Shown: positions 50,189 through 58,551 of the stretch, piece by piece
Layout: each line of letters begins with the position of its first letter
Position numbering within the stretch: the first letter of the stretch is position 1
From: Fen-1273 sp963837815
GTDB lineage: Bacteria; Bacteroidota; Ignavibacteria; UBA10030; UBA6906
Assembly: GCA_963837815.1 (NCBI GenBank)
Contig: CAWIOS010000013.1
Coordinates: 682,001-746,000, forward strand
DNA: 64,000 bases
Direction of reading: 5' to 3'
The notes under the pieces: generated by a model
Database searches by the model: none
Seen by the model: the letters and a program-made list of their open reading frames with translations, nothing else
What the model was told of the DNA's origin: nothing
Translations under genes and position numbers: made by a program

Positions 50189-53100
50189 GTTTCTTCGCTC
50201 GCTTTGGCGATGTCGGGTTCGTTGCGATGGAAATAGTAATAGAGCACCGGAAGGACCAGGAGAGAGAGGATAAGTGCAAAGACCAGTCCGAAACACACGA
50301 CGGTACCCAGGGGCCCCCATAGGGAGGAACCGCTGGCGATCATCGGTACAACACCCACTGCTGCTGCGGCTGACGTAAGGAAAATCGGACGCATCCGGCG
50401 TTTCCCTGACGCGATCGCCGCTTCTTCCGCCGTGAGCCCGCTCTCTCGCCGGAGCTGTTCGGCATACGAAACAAAAATGATGCCGTTCCGGACGACGATA
50501 CCCATCAACCCGATGAGCCCGATAAATGCCGTCACGCCGAACGGGTAGCCCGTCACCAGCATGCCGACGGCGGCACCGAAGATCGTCAGGGGGAGGGTTG
50601 CCATGATGAGAAGGGATGCGCTGATCTTCTTGAACTGGAACATCAGGATCAGGAATATGACCGTGATGCTCACCGCCAGCGAATAATAAAACGGGGTCAT
50701 GTAGTCCTGGCTGTCGGCATAGTCTCCGCCGTACGATATCGTCACGCCCTCGGGGAGCGGCAGCCTTTCGATGAGCGGTCTGACCCCGTTGAGGATCGTC
50801 GACGAGTAGATGCCCCGCTCTACTTCCGCGCGGACCGTCACCGCGCGGACGCCGTTACGCCGCACGATGGCGCCTTCGGTCCAGCCGGGCCGCAGGCTTG
50901 CCAGCTGCCGGACCCGGACCGCGGAGATGAGGAACGGGGTGGTGACGTACTGGTCCATGATGTCGTCCGCGGGTGATCTCTCCGCGCGGTCGATTTTGAG
51001 CCGCACGGTGACGGGGTAATCGCCTTCCCATATAGTCGCAACCGGAAAACCCTTCGTCCCGATCATGAGGGAGTATGCCAGAAGCGTGTTTGATATGCCC
51101 AGGCGGGTGGCTTCGTCCTTTCTGACGATCAGATCGGCGGATTCCAACGGCTGCCCGTAATCTGTCCGGACACACTCGGTGCCTTTTGCCCGTTGCACGA
51201 TATCCGCGACACGTTCCGCCACCGCCTTGATCGTCTGAATGCTGTCTCCGGAGACGCGGATCTCCAAAGGTGCGGCGGCGACGGCCATGACCAGCTGCTT
51301 CCACTTGATGTCGGCGGCGGGGTAGCGGTCTTTGAGCTCCCGGCTGTACCGGTCCAGGAGTGCCGTGGTCGCCGCATTTGACTCGGTCAACACCACAAGC
51401 TGTCCGTAATTCTTTGCCGGGAACCCGGGTGCGTAGAGCGTGTGGAAGCGCGGCGAACTGGTCCCTACGAACGAGGCCACCACCGAGACCCGCGCATCGC
51501 TCCTGAGGATCTGCTCGATGGACTGCATCACCGTGTCCGTCCTCGCAAGTGAGCTCCCCTCCGGGAGGGAGACCTCGACGGCAAACTGGTTCCGCTCGAT
51601 CTTCGGAAACGACTCCTGCGGGATGTTCAACAGGATCAGGAGCCCGACGAGGAACGAGCCGGCGCCCGCAATCAAGACCAGTCTCTTTCGCCTGAACGAA
51701 GCTTCGAGGAGACGCTCGTACGCGGCCTGGATGGCCTTCAGCCGGCCGGCCTTGCCGGGTGCCGCACCCTGCGTCCGTATACCCGTCTTGATGTATCTGT
51801 AGCTCAGCAGGGGGATGATGGACACCGACAGAACGAGCGAGCTGAGAAGGGCATACGTGATGGCGATCGGGAGCGACCGCACAAAATCGGCGGCGACTCC
51901 CCTGAGGAAGAACGGCATCGGCACGAAGCAGAAAATGATGATAAGCGTGGCCGAGACCACCGAGCTGAACAGCTCCGTGACGCTTTTGGATCCCGCCTCG
52001 AAAGGGGACATGCCGAGATCGAGCTTCTCGACGTAGTTGTCGAGGACGACGATGGCATCGTCGACCGTGATGCCCAGGACGATGATCAGACCCGCCAGCG
52101 ACACCGTCTGCAGATCCATCCCGCTGATCCACATGAGCCCGATCGCCGAGAATATCGATGCGGGGATGGAGAATGCGGCGATGCGTGCCATCCGTACGGG
52201 CAGCAGGAGCATGGTCACAAGTATCACGGCGACGACGGCGATTGCAAATTCCTTGAGGAAGTTTGCAATCGCCCTGGACACTGCACCGGGGATGTCCGAG
52301 ATCGTCACGACCGAAACGTCCGCGGGGAGGGCCCGGCCGAAATTCTCGATGGCCCTGCCGACGTCCGCCCCGAACTTCACAACGTTGTTGCCGGGCGCCA
52401 TCTCGATCGAAACGATGAGGCACTTCTTTCCGTTGACCCGGATGTAGGATTCCGGCTCCTCGTACTCCCGGACGATGCGCGCCACGTCCCCCACGCGGAG
52501 CACATTGCCCGGGGGATCCGCGTAAATGATCTGACTGGCAATATCCCGCTCGGTCGTGAAGGCGGGCGGGATGTGGACCGGGCGGACGAGCGTGCCGTCA
52601 TCGATGTCCCCGGCGTAGTCAACGGACGCCTGTGGCTTGAGCGCGGCCAGGACCTGCATCGGCTTGATGCCATAGTGCGCGAGCCTCGCGTCGTTGACGT
52701 AGACGCCGATCTGTTCATGCTGGATGCCGTACCGCTTTACGCGTGAGACGGACGGGACCCTTCGCGCATCGTCTTCGAGTTGCCTGATGTACTGTCCGAG
52801 TTCCTTGTACGACTTGGTGTCGGACTGTACCGCGAGCAGCAGCGTTGAGGTGTTGCCGTAGTCATTATCGGCGGTGAGGGAAAGGACGCCTGCCGGCAGC
52901 CCCCCCTTGAGCTCGTTCAGCCCGTGGCGGAGCTTTGCCCAGAATGCCTGAGGGTCCTTCTCGTCGTCGGCGATGTGAACGTAGATCACCATCACGTTTT
53001 CTTTGGAGACGGAGTAGGTCTTCGACCTGTCGATGGACCTGTACTGGAAGAGGTACTTCTCCACTTCCGTGGTCAGCTGTTCTTCCACCTGCTGCGAAGA

Positions 53101-53274
53101 CGCGCCTGGGAAGACGCCTACGATGAGTCCCACCGGGACGTTGAACTGCGGCCATTCGTCCCTCGGCATGAGGACGAGCGCGGCGACCCCGAGCAGGATG
53201 GCGCAGAGAATGAAGACAAACAGGACCTGCCGGTAGCGGAGCAGTACTTCAAGCAGCGATGAGTGCACGTTCAT
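50185..53274 (-). CDS. RND efflux transporter, inner membrane pump (AcrB-like)
   Basis: This 1029-residue protein has the RND architecture: TM1 at about 14-34, a porter domain (about 40-330), TM2-6, a second porter domain and TM8-12. In TM4, GITVDDAIVVLDNYVEKL contains the paired aspartates of the proton relay (AcrB D407/D408). DEWPQFNVP near the N-terminus and LPEGSSLARTDTVM in the second half are typical of the hydrophobe/amphiphile group. It works with the adaptor 19 bp upstream and the overlapping TolC gene. Substrates cannot be predicted. Confidence 0.96.
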   Translation of the reverse strand: MNVHSSLLEVLLRYRQVLFVFILCAILLGVAALVLMPRDEWPQFNVPVGLIVGVFPGASSQQVEEQLTTEVEKYLFQYRSIDRSKTYSVSKENVMVIYVHIADDEKDPQAFWAKLRHGLNELKGGLPAGVLSLTADNDYGNTSTLLLAVQSDTKSYKELGQYIRQLEDDARRVPSVSRVKRYGIQHEQIGVYVNDARLAHYGIKPMQVLAALKPQASVDYAGDIDDGTLVRPVHIPPAFTTERDIASQIIYADPPGNVLRVGDVARIVREYEEPESYIRVNGKKCLIVSIEMAPGNNVVKFGADVGRAIENFGRALPADVSVVTISDIPGAVSRAIANFLKEFAIAVVAVILVTMLLLPVRMARIAAFSIPASIFSAIGLMWISGMDLQTVSLAGLIIVLGITVDDAIVVLDNYVEKLDLGMSPFEAGSKSVTELFSSVVSATLIIIFCFVPMPFFLRGVAADFVRSLPIAITYALLSSLVLSVSIIPLLSYRYIKTGIRTQGAAPGKAGRLKAIQAAYERLLEASFRRKRLVLIAGAGSFLVGLLILLNIPQESFPKIERNQFAVEVSLPEGSSLARTDTVMQSIEQILRSDARVSVVASFVGTSSPRFHTLYAPGFPAKNYGQLVVLTESNAATTALLDRYSRELKDRYPAADIKWKQLVMAVAAAPLEIRVSGDSIQTIKAVAERVADIVQRAKGTECVRTDYGQPLESADLIVRKDEATRLGISNTLLAYSLMIGTKGFPVATIWEGDYPVTVRLKIDRAERSPADDIMDQYVTTPFLISAVRVRQLASLRPGWTEGAIVRRNGVRAVTVRAEVERGIYSSTILNGVRPLIERLPLPEGVTISYGGDYADSQDYMTPFYYSLAVSITVIFLILMFQFKKISASLLIMATLPLTIFGAAVGMLVTGYPFGVTAFIGLIGLMGIVVRNGIIFVSYAEQLRRESGLTAEEAAIASGKRRMRPIFLTSAAAAVGVVPMIASGSSLWGPLGTVVCFGLVFALILSLLVLPVLYYYFHRNEPDIAKASEET

Positions 53275-53292
53275 TGTCGTCGTCGGCTCCGC

Positions 53293-54339
53293 TTAGTGGT
53301 TGACCACACGCACGGGCGTACCCTCGGCCAGCTTGTGCTGGCCGGCGACCACGACCGGCTCGCCGCACTGCAGTCCGGCGAGTATTTCGATGCCGTTGTT
53401 CAGAAGAGCGCCGGGCGTCACGAGTTTCCGGACCGCCGCGCCCTGTGCGGAATCGACGATGTACACATAGTGCCTTCCCGACTCGTCCACCATGACTGCG
53501 GGACCCGCGACGACCACGCCGCGGAATTGCCGGACCTGGTGTATCAGGACGCTGCAGATCATGCCGGGTTTGATCGCCAGTTTCGGGTTGGCGATGCCTA
53601 TTCTGATCTTGTAGGTGTGTGCGAGAGGGTCGGCAAGTACGCCGATCTCCTCCACCGTGCCTTCGAACTCCGGGTCGCCGAGTGCGGCCACCGTGATGGA
53701 CGCACGCTCCCCCTTCCGTATGAGTGCGATCTCGCGTTCGGAGACGGGCACGCGCGCATAGACCTTCGCGATCCGCACGATGGTGATCGTCGTGATGTTT
53801 GGGAGTGCGTTCATCCCCGGTTCGACCGATCTCCTGCCGACGATCCCCTCTACCGGTGAGCGGAGCGTGCAATCCTCGAGGTTCTTCCTGGCAATCGTGG
53901 CGGCGGACCTGGCCCGCTCGAGGTCGCTCTCAACCTCCACCAGCTTTACCTCCGGGAGGTTTCCGTTCCTGTACATCGGCTGCAAACGCCTGCAGGCGTC
54001 GTCGGCCTGCTTCTCGCTTGCCAGCGCCATCTCGTACGTGTTCCTGTAGCTTTCCTCGTTCAGGAGCGCCAGCGGCTGTCCTTTGTTCACGAAGTCCCCT
54101 TCCGAGACAAGAACGCGGGCGACGCTCCCCACGACCGCGAAGCTCAGCGGAATGGATTCAGATTCTTCGATGGTGCCGCTGTATGCGAAGGCCTGATCCT
54201 CATCGGCCGCCTGTACCCTCTGCACCTCGACGTTGACCGGGGGAATGCTCCCCCCTGTCCCGCCGGAATTGCATCCGGTCGAGACGAATGTTGCCCCCAG
54301 CAGGAAGGGGACGAGGACTGATGACCTGTTGGAGTTCAT
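53293..54339 (-). CDS. RND periplasmic adaptor (membrane fusion protein), lipoprotein
   Basis: A 348-residue adaptor with a lipobox at FVSTGC (C23). Lipoyl/barrel-sandwich halves (GSVARVLVSEGDFVNKGQPLALL and LRSPVEGIVGRRSVEPGM) flank a short alpha-hairpin (about 95-150). A beta-barrel with GDPEFEGTVEEIGV and a membrane-proximal domain ending GTPVRVVN complete it. It bridges the RND pump and TolC channel. The start at 54339 gives the lipoprotein signal and has AAGGGG upstream. It lies 62 bp after the tetR stop in the same operon. Confidence 0.94.
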   Translation of the reverse strand: MNSNRSSVLVPFLLGATFVSTGCNSGGTGGSIPPVNVEVQRVQAADEDQAFAYSGTIEESESIPLSFAVVGSVARVLVSEGDFVNKGQPLALLNEESYRNTYEMALASEKQADDACRRLQPMYRNGNLPEVKLVEVESDLERARSAATIARKNLEDCTLRSPVEGIVGRRSVEPGMNALPNITTITIVRIAKVYARVPVSEREIALIRKGERASITVAALGDPEFEGTVEEIGVLADPLAHTYKIRIGIANPKLAIKPGMICSVLIHQVRQFRGVVVAGPAVMVDESGRHYVYIVDSAQGAAVRKLVTPGALLNNGIEILAGLQCGEPVVVAGQHKLAEGTPVRVVNH

Positions 54340-54401
54340 GAATGTACCCCTTGTGCGTTTGGACGAATATGGTTTTATGGTCGACAACGATGCAAAAAAA
54401 A

Positions 54402-54983
54402 TCATAGCCCGTATGCAATCAGCCTGGCCGCCATGTCGACGTGTTCACTGTTGAAGCTCTCCAGAAAGAGCTGCAGCTCCATCGCCCGGATTATTTCCAG
54501 GATAACAGTGGCCGCCATTGCCAGTTCCTTCTCGCCCGAAAAAGAGTAGAGTGACTGCCGAACGCCGAGTGTGAGTATCCCCTTTATGAACTTCACCTCC
54601 CCCGCTTCGAACTTCACCCGTACATTTTCCAGGAAACGCGGATTTCCTCTGATTTCCCCGCGGACGATATCATACAGGATCGCGGTGTTTTTCATTTCGG
54701 TGATGGACGCAATGAGGTACTTCTTCAGCTTTTCCTTTGCCGAGCTCACATTCTGCACCGATGCCTTTGCTCTCGCCAGCAGGGCGCCGATCTCGATCTC
54801 AACAACCGTGTCGAAGATCTCGTCCTTGCTTTCGTAGTAGTAGTAGAGCGTGCTTTTTCCCTTGCCGGCTTCGCGTGCGATGTCTTCCATCGTGGTCTTA
54901 TTCAATCCCCATTTTTGGAAGACACGCCTTGCAGCCTGGAGAATCGCTTCCCGCGTGACCTCGTCTTTGCTTGTTTCTGGCAT
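54402..54983 (-). CDS. TetR/AcrR-family transcriptional repressor of the efflux operon
   Basis: A 193-residue regulator with the TetR N-terminal HTH (VTREAILQAARRVFQKWGLNKTTMEDIAREAGKGKSTLYYYYESKDEIF, about residues 9-57) and an all-helical ligand-binding domain. It is the first gene of the tetR-mfp-rnd-tolC operon. A promoter and a 29-bp palindrome lie immediately before its start codon, so it very probably represses its own operon and releases on binding a pump substrate. The start at 54983 is taken because it follows the operator and gives the usual short N-terminal arm. Confidence 0.95.
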   Translation of the reverse strand: MPETSKDEVTREAILQAARRVFQKWGLNKTTMEDIAREAGKGKSTLYYYYESKDEIFDTVVEIEIGALLARAKASVQNVSSAKEKLKKYLIASITEMKNTAILYDIVRGEIRGNPRFLENVRVKFEAGEVKFIKGILTLGVRQSLYSFSGEKELAMAATVILEIIRAMELQLFLESFNSEHVDMAARLIAYGL

Positions 54984-55012
54984 TTTCGACCGTTTTCGTT
55001 TTACGGTCGAAA
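54984..55012. promoter_or_regulatory. Palindromic operator for the TetR regulator
   Basis: TTTCGACCGT (54984-54993) and ACGGTCGAAA (55003-55012) are perfect 10-bp arms around a 9-bp spacer. The site touches the -10 box and covers the expected transcription start, the classic position for a TetR-type repressor. Confidence 0.8.
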
Positions 55013-55039
55013 TATAGTCAACGAAATTCATGAAGTCAA
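55011..55039 (-). promoter_or_regulatory. Promoter of the tetR-mfp-rnd-tolC operon
   Basis: On the minus strand TTGACT (55034-55039) and TATATT (55011-55016) are 17 bp apart, followed at once by the operator palindrome and the tetR start codon. It is the strongest sigma70-like match in the window. Confidence 0.75.
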
Positions 55040-55302
55040 TAGCGGAGTTCAGAATCTGTATCATAAGCGGTTGTTTAATGGCGCCTGTGATCGGCAGGCG
55101 GCCGGGAGGTGCTTTTCAGACAAATGTTGATAAGTTTGCATGGAGCATTTGCGCTCAGAGGAGATCGTCTATCGGCGCCCCTGAACTGGAAACAGAAGCA
55201 GAACAGTGTAATCGGTACAACCCTGGCACAACCGGGGATCGAGGACGAACACAGGCGGGAATGTCGAGCGCGTAAGGCCTTCAATGTGATGGTCTTACAG
55301 CG

Positions 55303-55374
55303 TGAGCGCGGGTGGGCTCGAACCACCGACCCTCTGCTTAAAAGGCAGATGCTCTACCCCTGAGCTACGCGCCC
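55303..55374 (-). tRNA. tRNA-Lys (anticodon TTT)
   Basis: A 72-nt cloverleaf. The acceptor stem GGGCGCG pairs with CGCGCTC (one G-U), the D-arm is GCTC-AGGGGTA-GAGC, the anticodon stem-loop is CTGCC-TTTTAAG-CAG (anticodon TTT), and the T-arm is GGTGG-TTCGAGC-CCACC. The discriminator is A. CCA is not encoded. Confidence 0.95.
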
Positions 55375-55460
55375 TTGAACCGGGTACGGAATACAATCGC
55401 ACCTGAAACAGCCGGTCGAAAACGAGCAAAAAGATACAAAAAACGCCGGCGCGAGTCAAG

Positions 55461-55652
55461 CTGGAGATCTCGGCGCCTGCGGCGCCGAGATCGGAAGTCC
55501 CGCCGCCGTTTGGCAGGGCCAACGGTCCCACCGCCGTTTGGCAGGGCCAGCGGTCCTGCCGCCGTTTGGCAGGGCTGGAGATCTCGGCGCCTGCGCCGCC
55601 GCAGGCGCCGTTCTCTGGCGTAACCGAAAGTGGCGCCGATTTTTGGCGCCAC
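55461..55652. repeat. Hairpin-rich repeat island with 28-bp tandem units
   Basis: Three units beginning CCGCCGTTTGGCAGGGC start at 55503, 55531 and 55559 (period 28). They are flanked by two copies of CTGGAGATCTCGGCGCCTGC (55461 and 55575). Three near-perfect hairpins are present: a 12-bp stem with a 3-nt loop (55466-55492), a 10-bp stem with a 4-nt loop (55586-55609) and an 8-bp stem with a 7-nt loop (55630-55652), all built around GGCGCC. No open frame explains the pattern. It lies between tRNA-Lys and the GH88 gene. Confidence 0.85.
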
Positions 55653-55708
55653 CGAACGCCGCTCTTTGACGGGAGGAGCGGATCACTCACTTCAATCGAA
55701 GAAGACAG

Positions 55709-56980
55709 ATGACAAACTTCGGCATTTTGGCACGGCGCCCGCGAATGAGCGCGCCGGTCCGGCATGTGCTGCTGCGTGCCGTGCTCGTCACGATCACCTT
55801 CGGCGGGGCACACGCGGCATTTGGAGGGGAGAGTCTTGACAGCCTGGTCCGGAACGCGATCAACATGTCTCTCACGCATTTGAGACAGAGCTTCACTGAG
55901 GTCCGGGACAGCACGATGTATCCCACGTACGGAACAAAAGACCTCAGGTGGCAATTGCGGAACGCCGGCGACTGGGTAAGCGGGTTCTACCCCGGATGCC
56001 TGTGGTATGCCTATGAGATGAGCGGTGATACGCGATTCGAACTCAGGGCACGTGAATGGACAGCTCATCTGGAATCCGAGAAAGCCGACACGGGGACTCA
56101 CGACCTCGGCTTCAAGTTCATGTGCAGCTACGGGAACGGACTCAGGCTGGGGAAGGGGCCCGCATACGCAGGCTACACGGCGGTCATGCTCAGCGCGGCG
56201 AAGACACTCTCCAACCGGTATAATCCCGTCGTCGGAGCTCTCGGATCGAACTGGGACTCAAAGCCGTCCGGGAAGTCCTTCCCCGTCATTATCGATATCA
56301 TGATGAACCTCGACCTCCTCTTCTGGGGTTCAGAACACGGAGGCGGGGCTGCCATGGAGGAGCGCGCCATTCGCCATGCGGAGACGACATGCCGCGATTT
56401 CGTGCGTGCAGACGGCGGGACGTATCACGTTGTGCGGTACGATCCCGGGACGGGGAGGGTCATCAACAGGGGAACGATCCAGGGGGCCGGGGACAAGACA
56501 ACCTGGTCGCGCGGACAGGCATGGGGCATCTACGGCATGGTTGTGGCGTTCCGCCACACACACAAAAAGTTGTTTCTCCGGACTGCGATGCGGCTCGCGG
56601 ACTATTTTCTCGCACATCTCCCCCCCGACCGCGTCTCACCCTGGGACTTCCAATCGGAGATCAGGCTGAAGGACGTCTCCGCCACGTGTATAGCCGCATC
56701 GGCACTCTTCGAACTGATCCGCTACGTCGCAGACGATTCGCTGCGCGTACATTACCGGAGCGAAGCGGAGGCAATTCTCAGATCGCTTTGTTCCGCTCCG
56801 TATTTCACCGGAACCAGGAATACGCCATGCATTCTCGATCACTCCGTGCAGCATCTTCCGGCAAAGAGCAACGTGGATGTCCCTTCGATATTTGCCGACT
56901 ACTATTTTCTCGAGTCACTTCTCCGCTATCGCGGCCAGGAGGGCATCGGGAGAGAGCACGGATCAACAGGGAGGCGGTAG
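55709..56980 (+). CDS. GH88-family unsaturated glucuronyl hydrolase, secreted
   Basis: A 423-residue (alpha/alpha)6-barrel protein with an N-terminal hydrophobic export segment (about 17-36). The family catalytic aspartates are seen in THDLGF (D132) and IIDIMMNLDLLFW (D196), 64 residues apart as in known enzymes. WSRGQAWGIYG and SVQHLPAKSNVDVPSIFADYYFLE are further GH88 hallmarks. These enzymes cleave the 4,5-unsaturated uronic acid left by polysaccharide lyases on chondroitin, hyaluronan, xanthan or ulvan fragments. No lyase gene is nearby. The ATG at 55709 is used; one at 55745 is also possible. It meets the nitrilase gene tail to tail with no gap. Confidence 0.93.
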   Translation: MTNFGILARRPRMSAPVRHVLLRAVLVTITFGGAHAAFGGESLDSLVRNAINMSLTHLRQSFTEVRDSTMYPTYGTKDLRWQLRNAGDWVSGFYPGCLWYAYEMSGDTRFELRAREWTAHLESEKADTGTHDLGFKFMCSYGNGLRLGKGPAYAGYTAVMLSAAKTLSNRYNPVVGALGSNWDSKPSGKSFPVIIDIMMNLDLLFWGSEHGGGAAMEERAIRHAETTCRDFVRADGGTYHVVRYDPGTGRVINRGTIQGAGDKTTWSRGQAWGIYGMVVAFRHTHKKLFLRTAMRLADYFLAHLPPDRVSPWDFQSEIRLKDVSATCIAASALFELIRYVADDSLRVHYRSEAEAILRSLCSAPYFTGTRNTPCILDHSVQHLPAKSNVDVPSIFADYYFLESLLRYRGQEGIGREHGSTGRR

Positions 56981-57832
56981 TCACCCCTTGCGGCGGATCC
57001 TCCTTAATTCCCGTTCCACGAGCGATGGATCGTCATCGAGAAAATGCCTGGACAGCCGCCGCGCGCGGCGAAGCTCGTTTTCATCGATGTCCGCGATGAT
57101 AAGGTCCTCTTCGAAGAGCTTCGCGGAGGCAATGCAGCTTCCGTCCGGACCGACGATTTCCGAGCCGCCCCAGAAATTTACGCCGTCCTCAAAGCCAACC
57201 CTGTTGCAGAACGCGACGTACACCGAGAGGAGTCTCGCGAAGGCGCGGTGATTTTCCGCATTGACCGTCGCAATACCGGGCGTTTCTTCCTTCCCTGAAA
57301 TCCGGGTGGGGCTGGCGACAAGCGTCAGTATGATCCCCGCCCCGTCCTGCGCCAGGATGTACGGGAGGGGCAGGTGCCAGAGGTCCTCGCAGATCAGGAC
57401 TCCGAACCTGCCGTACACGGAATCAAATGCGCGGACCTCGGTCCCGCTGCTGAAATACCGGTTCTCCTCGAACATCCCGTATGTCGGGGGATACGTCTTG
57501 CGGTGGGCTGACCGGACCCCTCCTCCCTCAAAGAAGAACGCGGCGTTGTACAGGCCGAACGACGACCCCTCCTCCACGCCTCCCGTCAGTATGGAGATGC
57601 TCTTCCCCTTCTCGATGAGGGGGGCGACCGGCCTCATGTCCCTGCGGAGGTTGACCGCGAGTTCCCAGTTCATGTCCTTGATGGAGTACCCGGTAAGCGC
57701 AAGCTCCGGAAACAGGACGACGTGGGCGCCGGCCGCCGCCGCACGGTCCGCCATGGCAACGTGCTTTGCGACGTTCGCCTGGACGTTGCCGAGAACGGGG
57801 TCAATCTGCGCGAGCGCCAGTCTGAATTTCAT
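56981..57832 (-). CDS. Carbon-nitrogen hydrolase (nitrilase superfamily)
   Basis: A 283-residue protein with the full Glu-Lys-Cys triad: E43 in FPELALTGY, K112 in HRKTYPPTYGMFEE, and C148 in VLICEDLWHLPLP. The CEDxW sequence and overall form are closest to the glutaminase-like (NAD synthetase N-terminal) and related amidase branches, rather than true nitrilases. It would hydrolyse an amide or carbamoyl substrate. It lies 30 bp downstream of the response regulator gene and probably shares its transcript, although no functional link is evident. Confidence 0.9.
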   Translation of the reverse strand: MKFRLALAQIDPVLGNVQANVAKHVAMADRAAAAGAHVVLFPELALTGYSIKDMNWELAVNLRRDMRPVAPLIEKGKSISILTGGVEEGSSFGLYNAAFFFEGGGVRSAHRKTYPPTYGMFEENRYFSSGTEVRAFDSVYGRFGVLICEDLWHLPLPYILAQDGAGIILTLVASPTRISGKEETPGIATVNAENHRAFARLLSVYVAFCNRVGFEDGVNFWGGSEIVGPDGSCIASAKLFEEDLIIADIDENELRRARRLSRHFLDDDPSLVERELRRIRRKG

Positions 57833-57862
57833 GCGGCAGTCCGGAGGGGTGAGGGGGGAAGA

Positions 57863-58546
57863 TCACGAGCCTGAAAGATCGAGCATCCTGATGTCCTTGA
57901 TATACGGGACGGTCCTGTCCGTCTTCATCTCCTTCAACTGGGAGATCTTTTTTTCGATGCGGGCAAGGTTGTCCCTGATGATCGTCAGGTACGTCGTCAT
58001 TTGATCTCCGGCATGGGCCCGGGAAAGACCCTCGATCGTCACGCGTATTTCGTCAAGCGGCTTCCGGATTTCCTGGGCGATTGTCGGCACCATCCCCTGG
58101 ATCGTTTCGAGCCGCTGCTGGGATATTTCGAGCGACGTGAGCTGGTCCCTCAGCTTCTTCCGCTCTATCACGTTCAGGATTGTCCTGGGGAGCACCGGCG
58201 TCGAAATCTCGTCCTTGACAAGGTAATCTTCCACCCCCAGTTTCAGCACCTGCACGGCGAGGTCGAAGTCCTTGTTGACGGTAAGAAACACGACCGGGAT
58301 TGTGATCCCGCGCGACTGGAGCGCCTTCGTGGTCTCCAGGCCGTTCTGCCCCGGGAGGAAATAATCCATCAGAATGATGTCGAACTGGGTCCCGGTGGCC
58401 AGGTCTTCGAGCGCCGCAATCCCGCTCTCGCGCCAGAACACCTCGAATTGTCCCTTGTCGTACTTTCTCAGGAACACCTCCACGAGGTTTGCAAAATCGC
58501 GGTTGTCCTCCACAAGCAGTATGCGGATCGCGCCGGAGTCAGTCAT
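57863..58546 (-). CDS. Response regulator with receiver domain and degenerate DHp-like helix
   Basis: A 227-residue protein. Residues 8-125 are a receiver domain with VEDNRDF, phospho-acceptor D61 in ILMDYFLPGQNG, and K111 in YLVKDE. A linker helix (ERKKLRDQLTSLEISQQ) leads to residues 150-205, which look like a histidine-kinase dimerisation helix: IAQEIRKPLDEIRVTIEGL. The usual phospho-histidine (HE-R-N/K-PL) is replaced by Q158. No DNA-binding or enzymatic output domain is present. It lies 5 bp after the giant sensor kinase gene. It may act as a phosphorylation-gated adaptor or dimerisation partner of that kinase. Confidence 0.85.
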   Translation of the reverse strand: MTDSGAIRILLVEDNRDFANLVEVFLRKYDKGQFEVFWRESGIAALEDLATGTQFDIILMDYFLPGQNGLETTKALQSRGITIPVVFLTVNKDFDLAVQVLKLGVEDYLVKDEISTPVLPRTILNVIERKKLRDQLTSLEISQQRLETIQGMVPTIAQEIRKPLDEIRVTIEGLSRAHAGDQMTTYLTIIRDNLARIEKKISQLKEMKTDRTVPYIKDIRMLDLSGS

Positions 58547-58551
58547 CCGTT

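Noticed and set aside
55503..55576. Three 28-bp-spaced repeats as a possible CRISPR array
   Set aside because: The units are contiguous with no unique spacers of repeat-like length, only three are present, and no cas gene lies nearby. It is a tandem or palindromic repeat instead.
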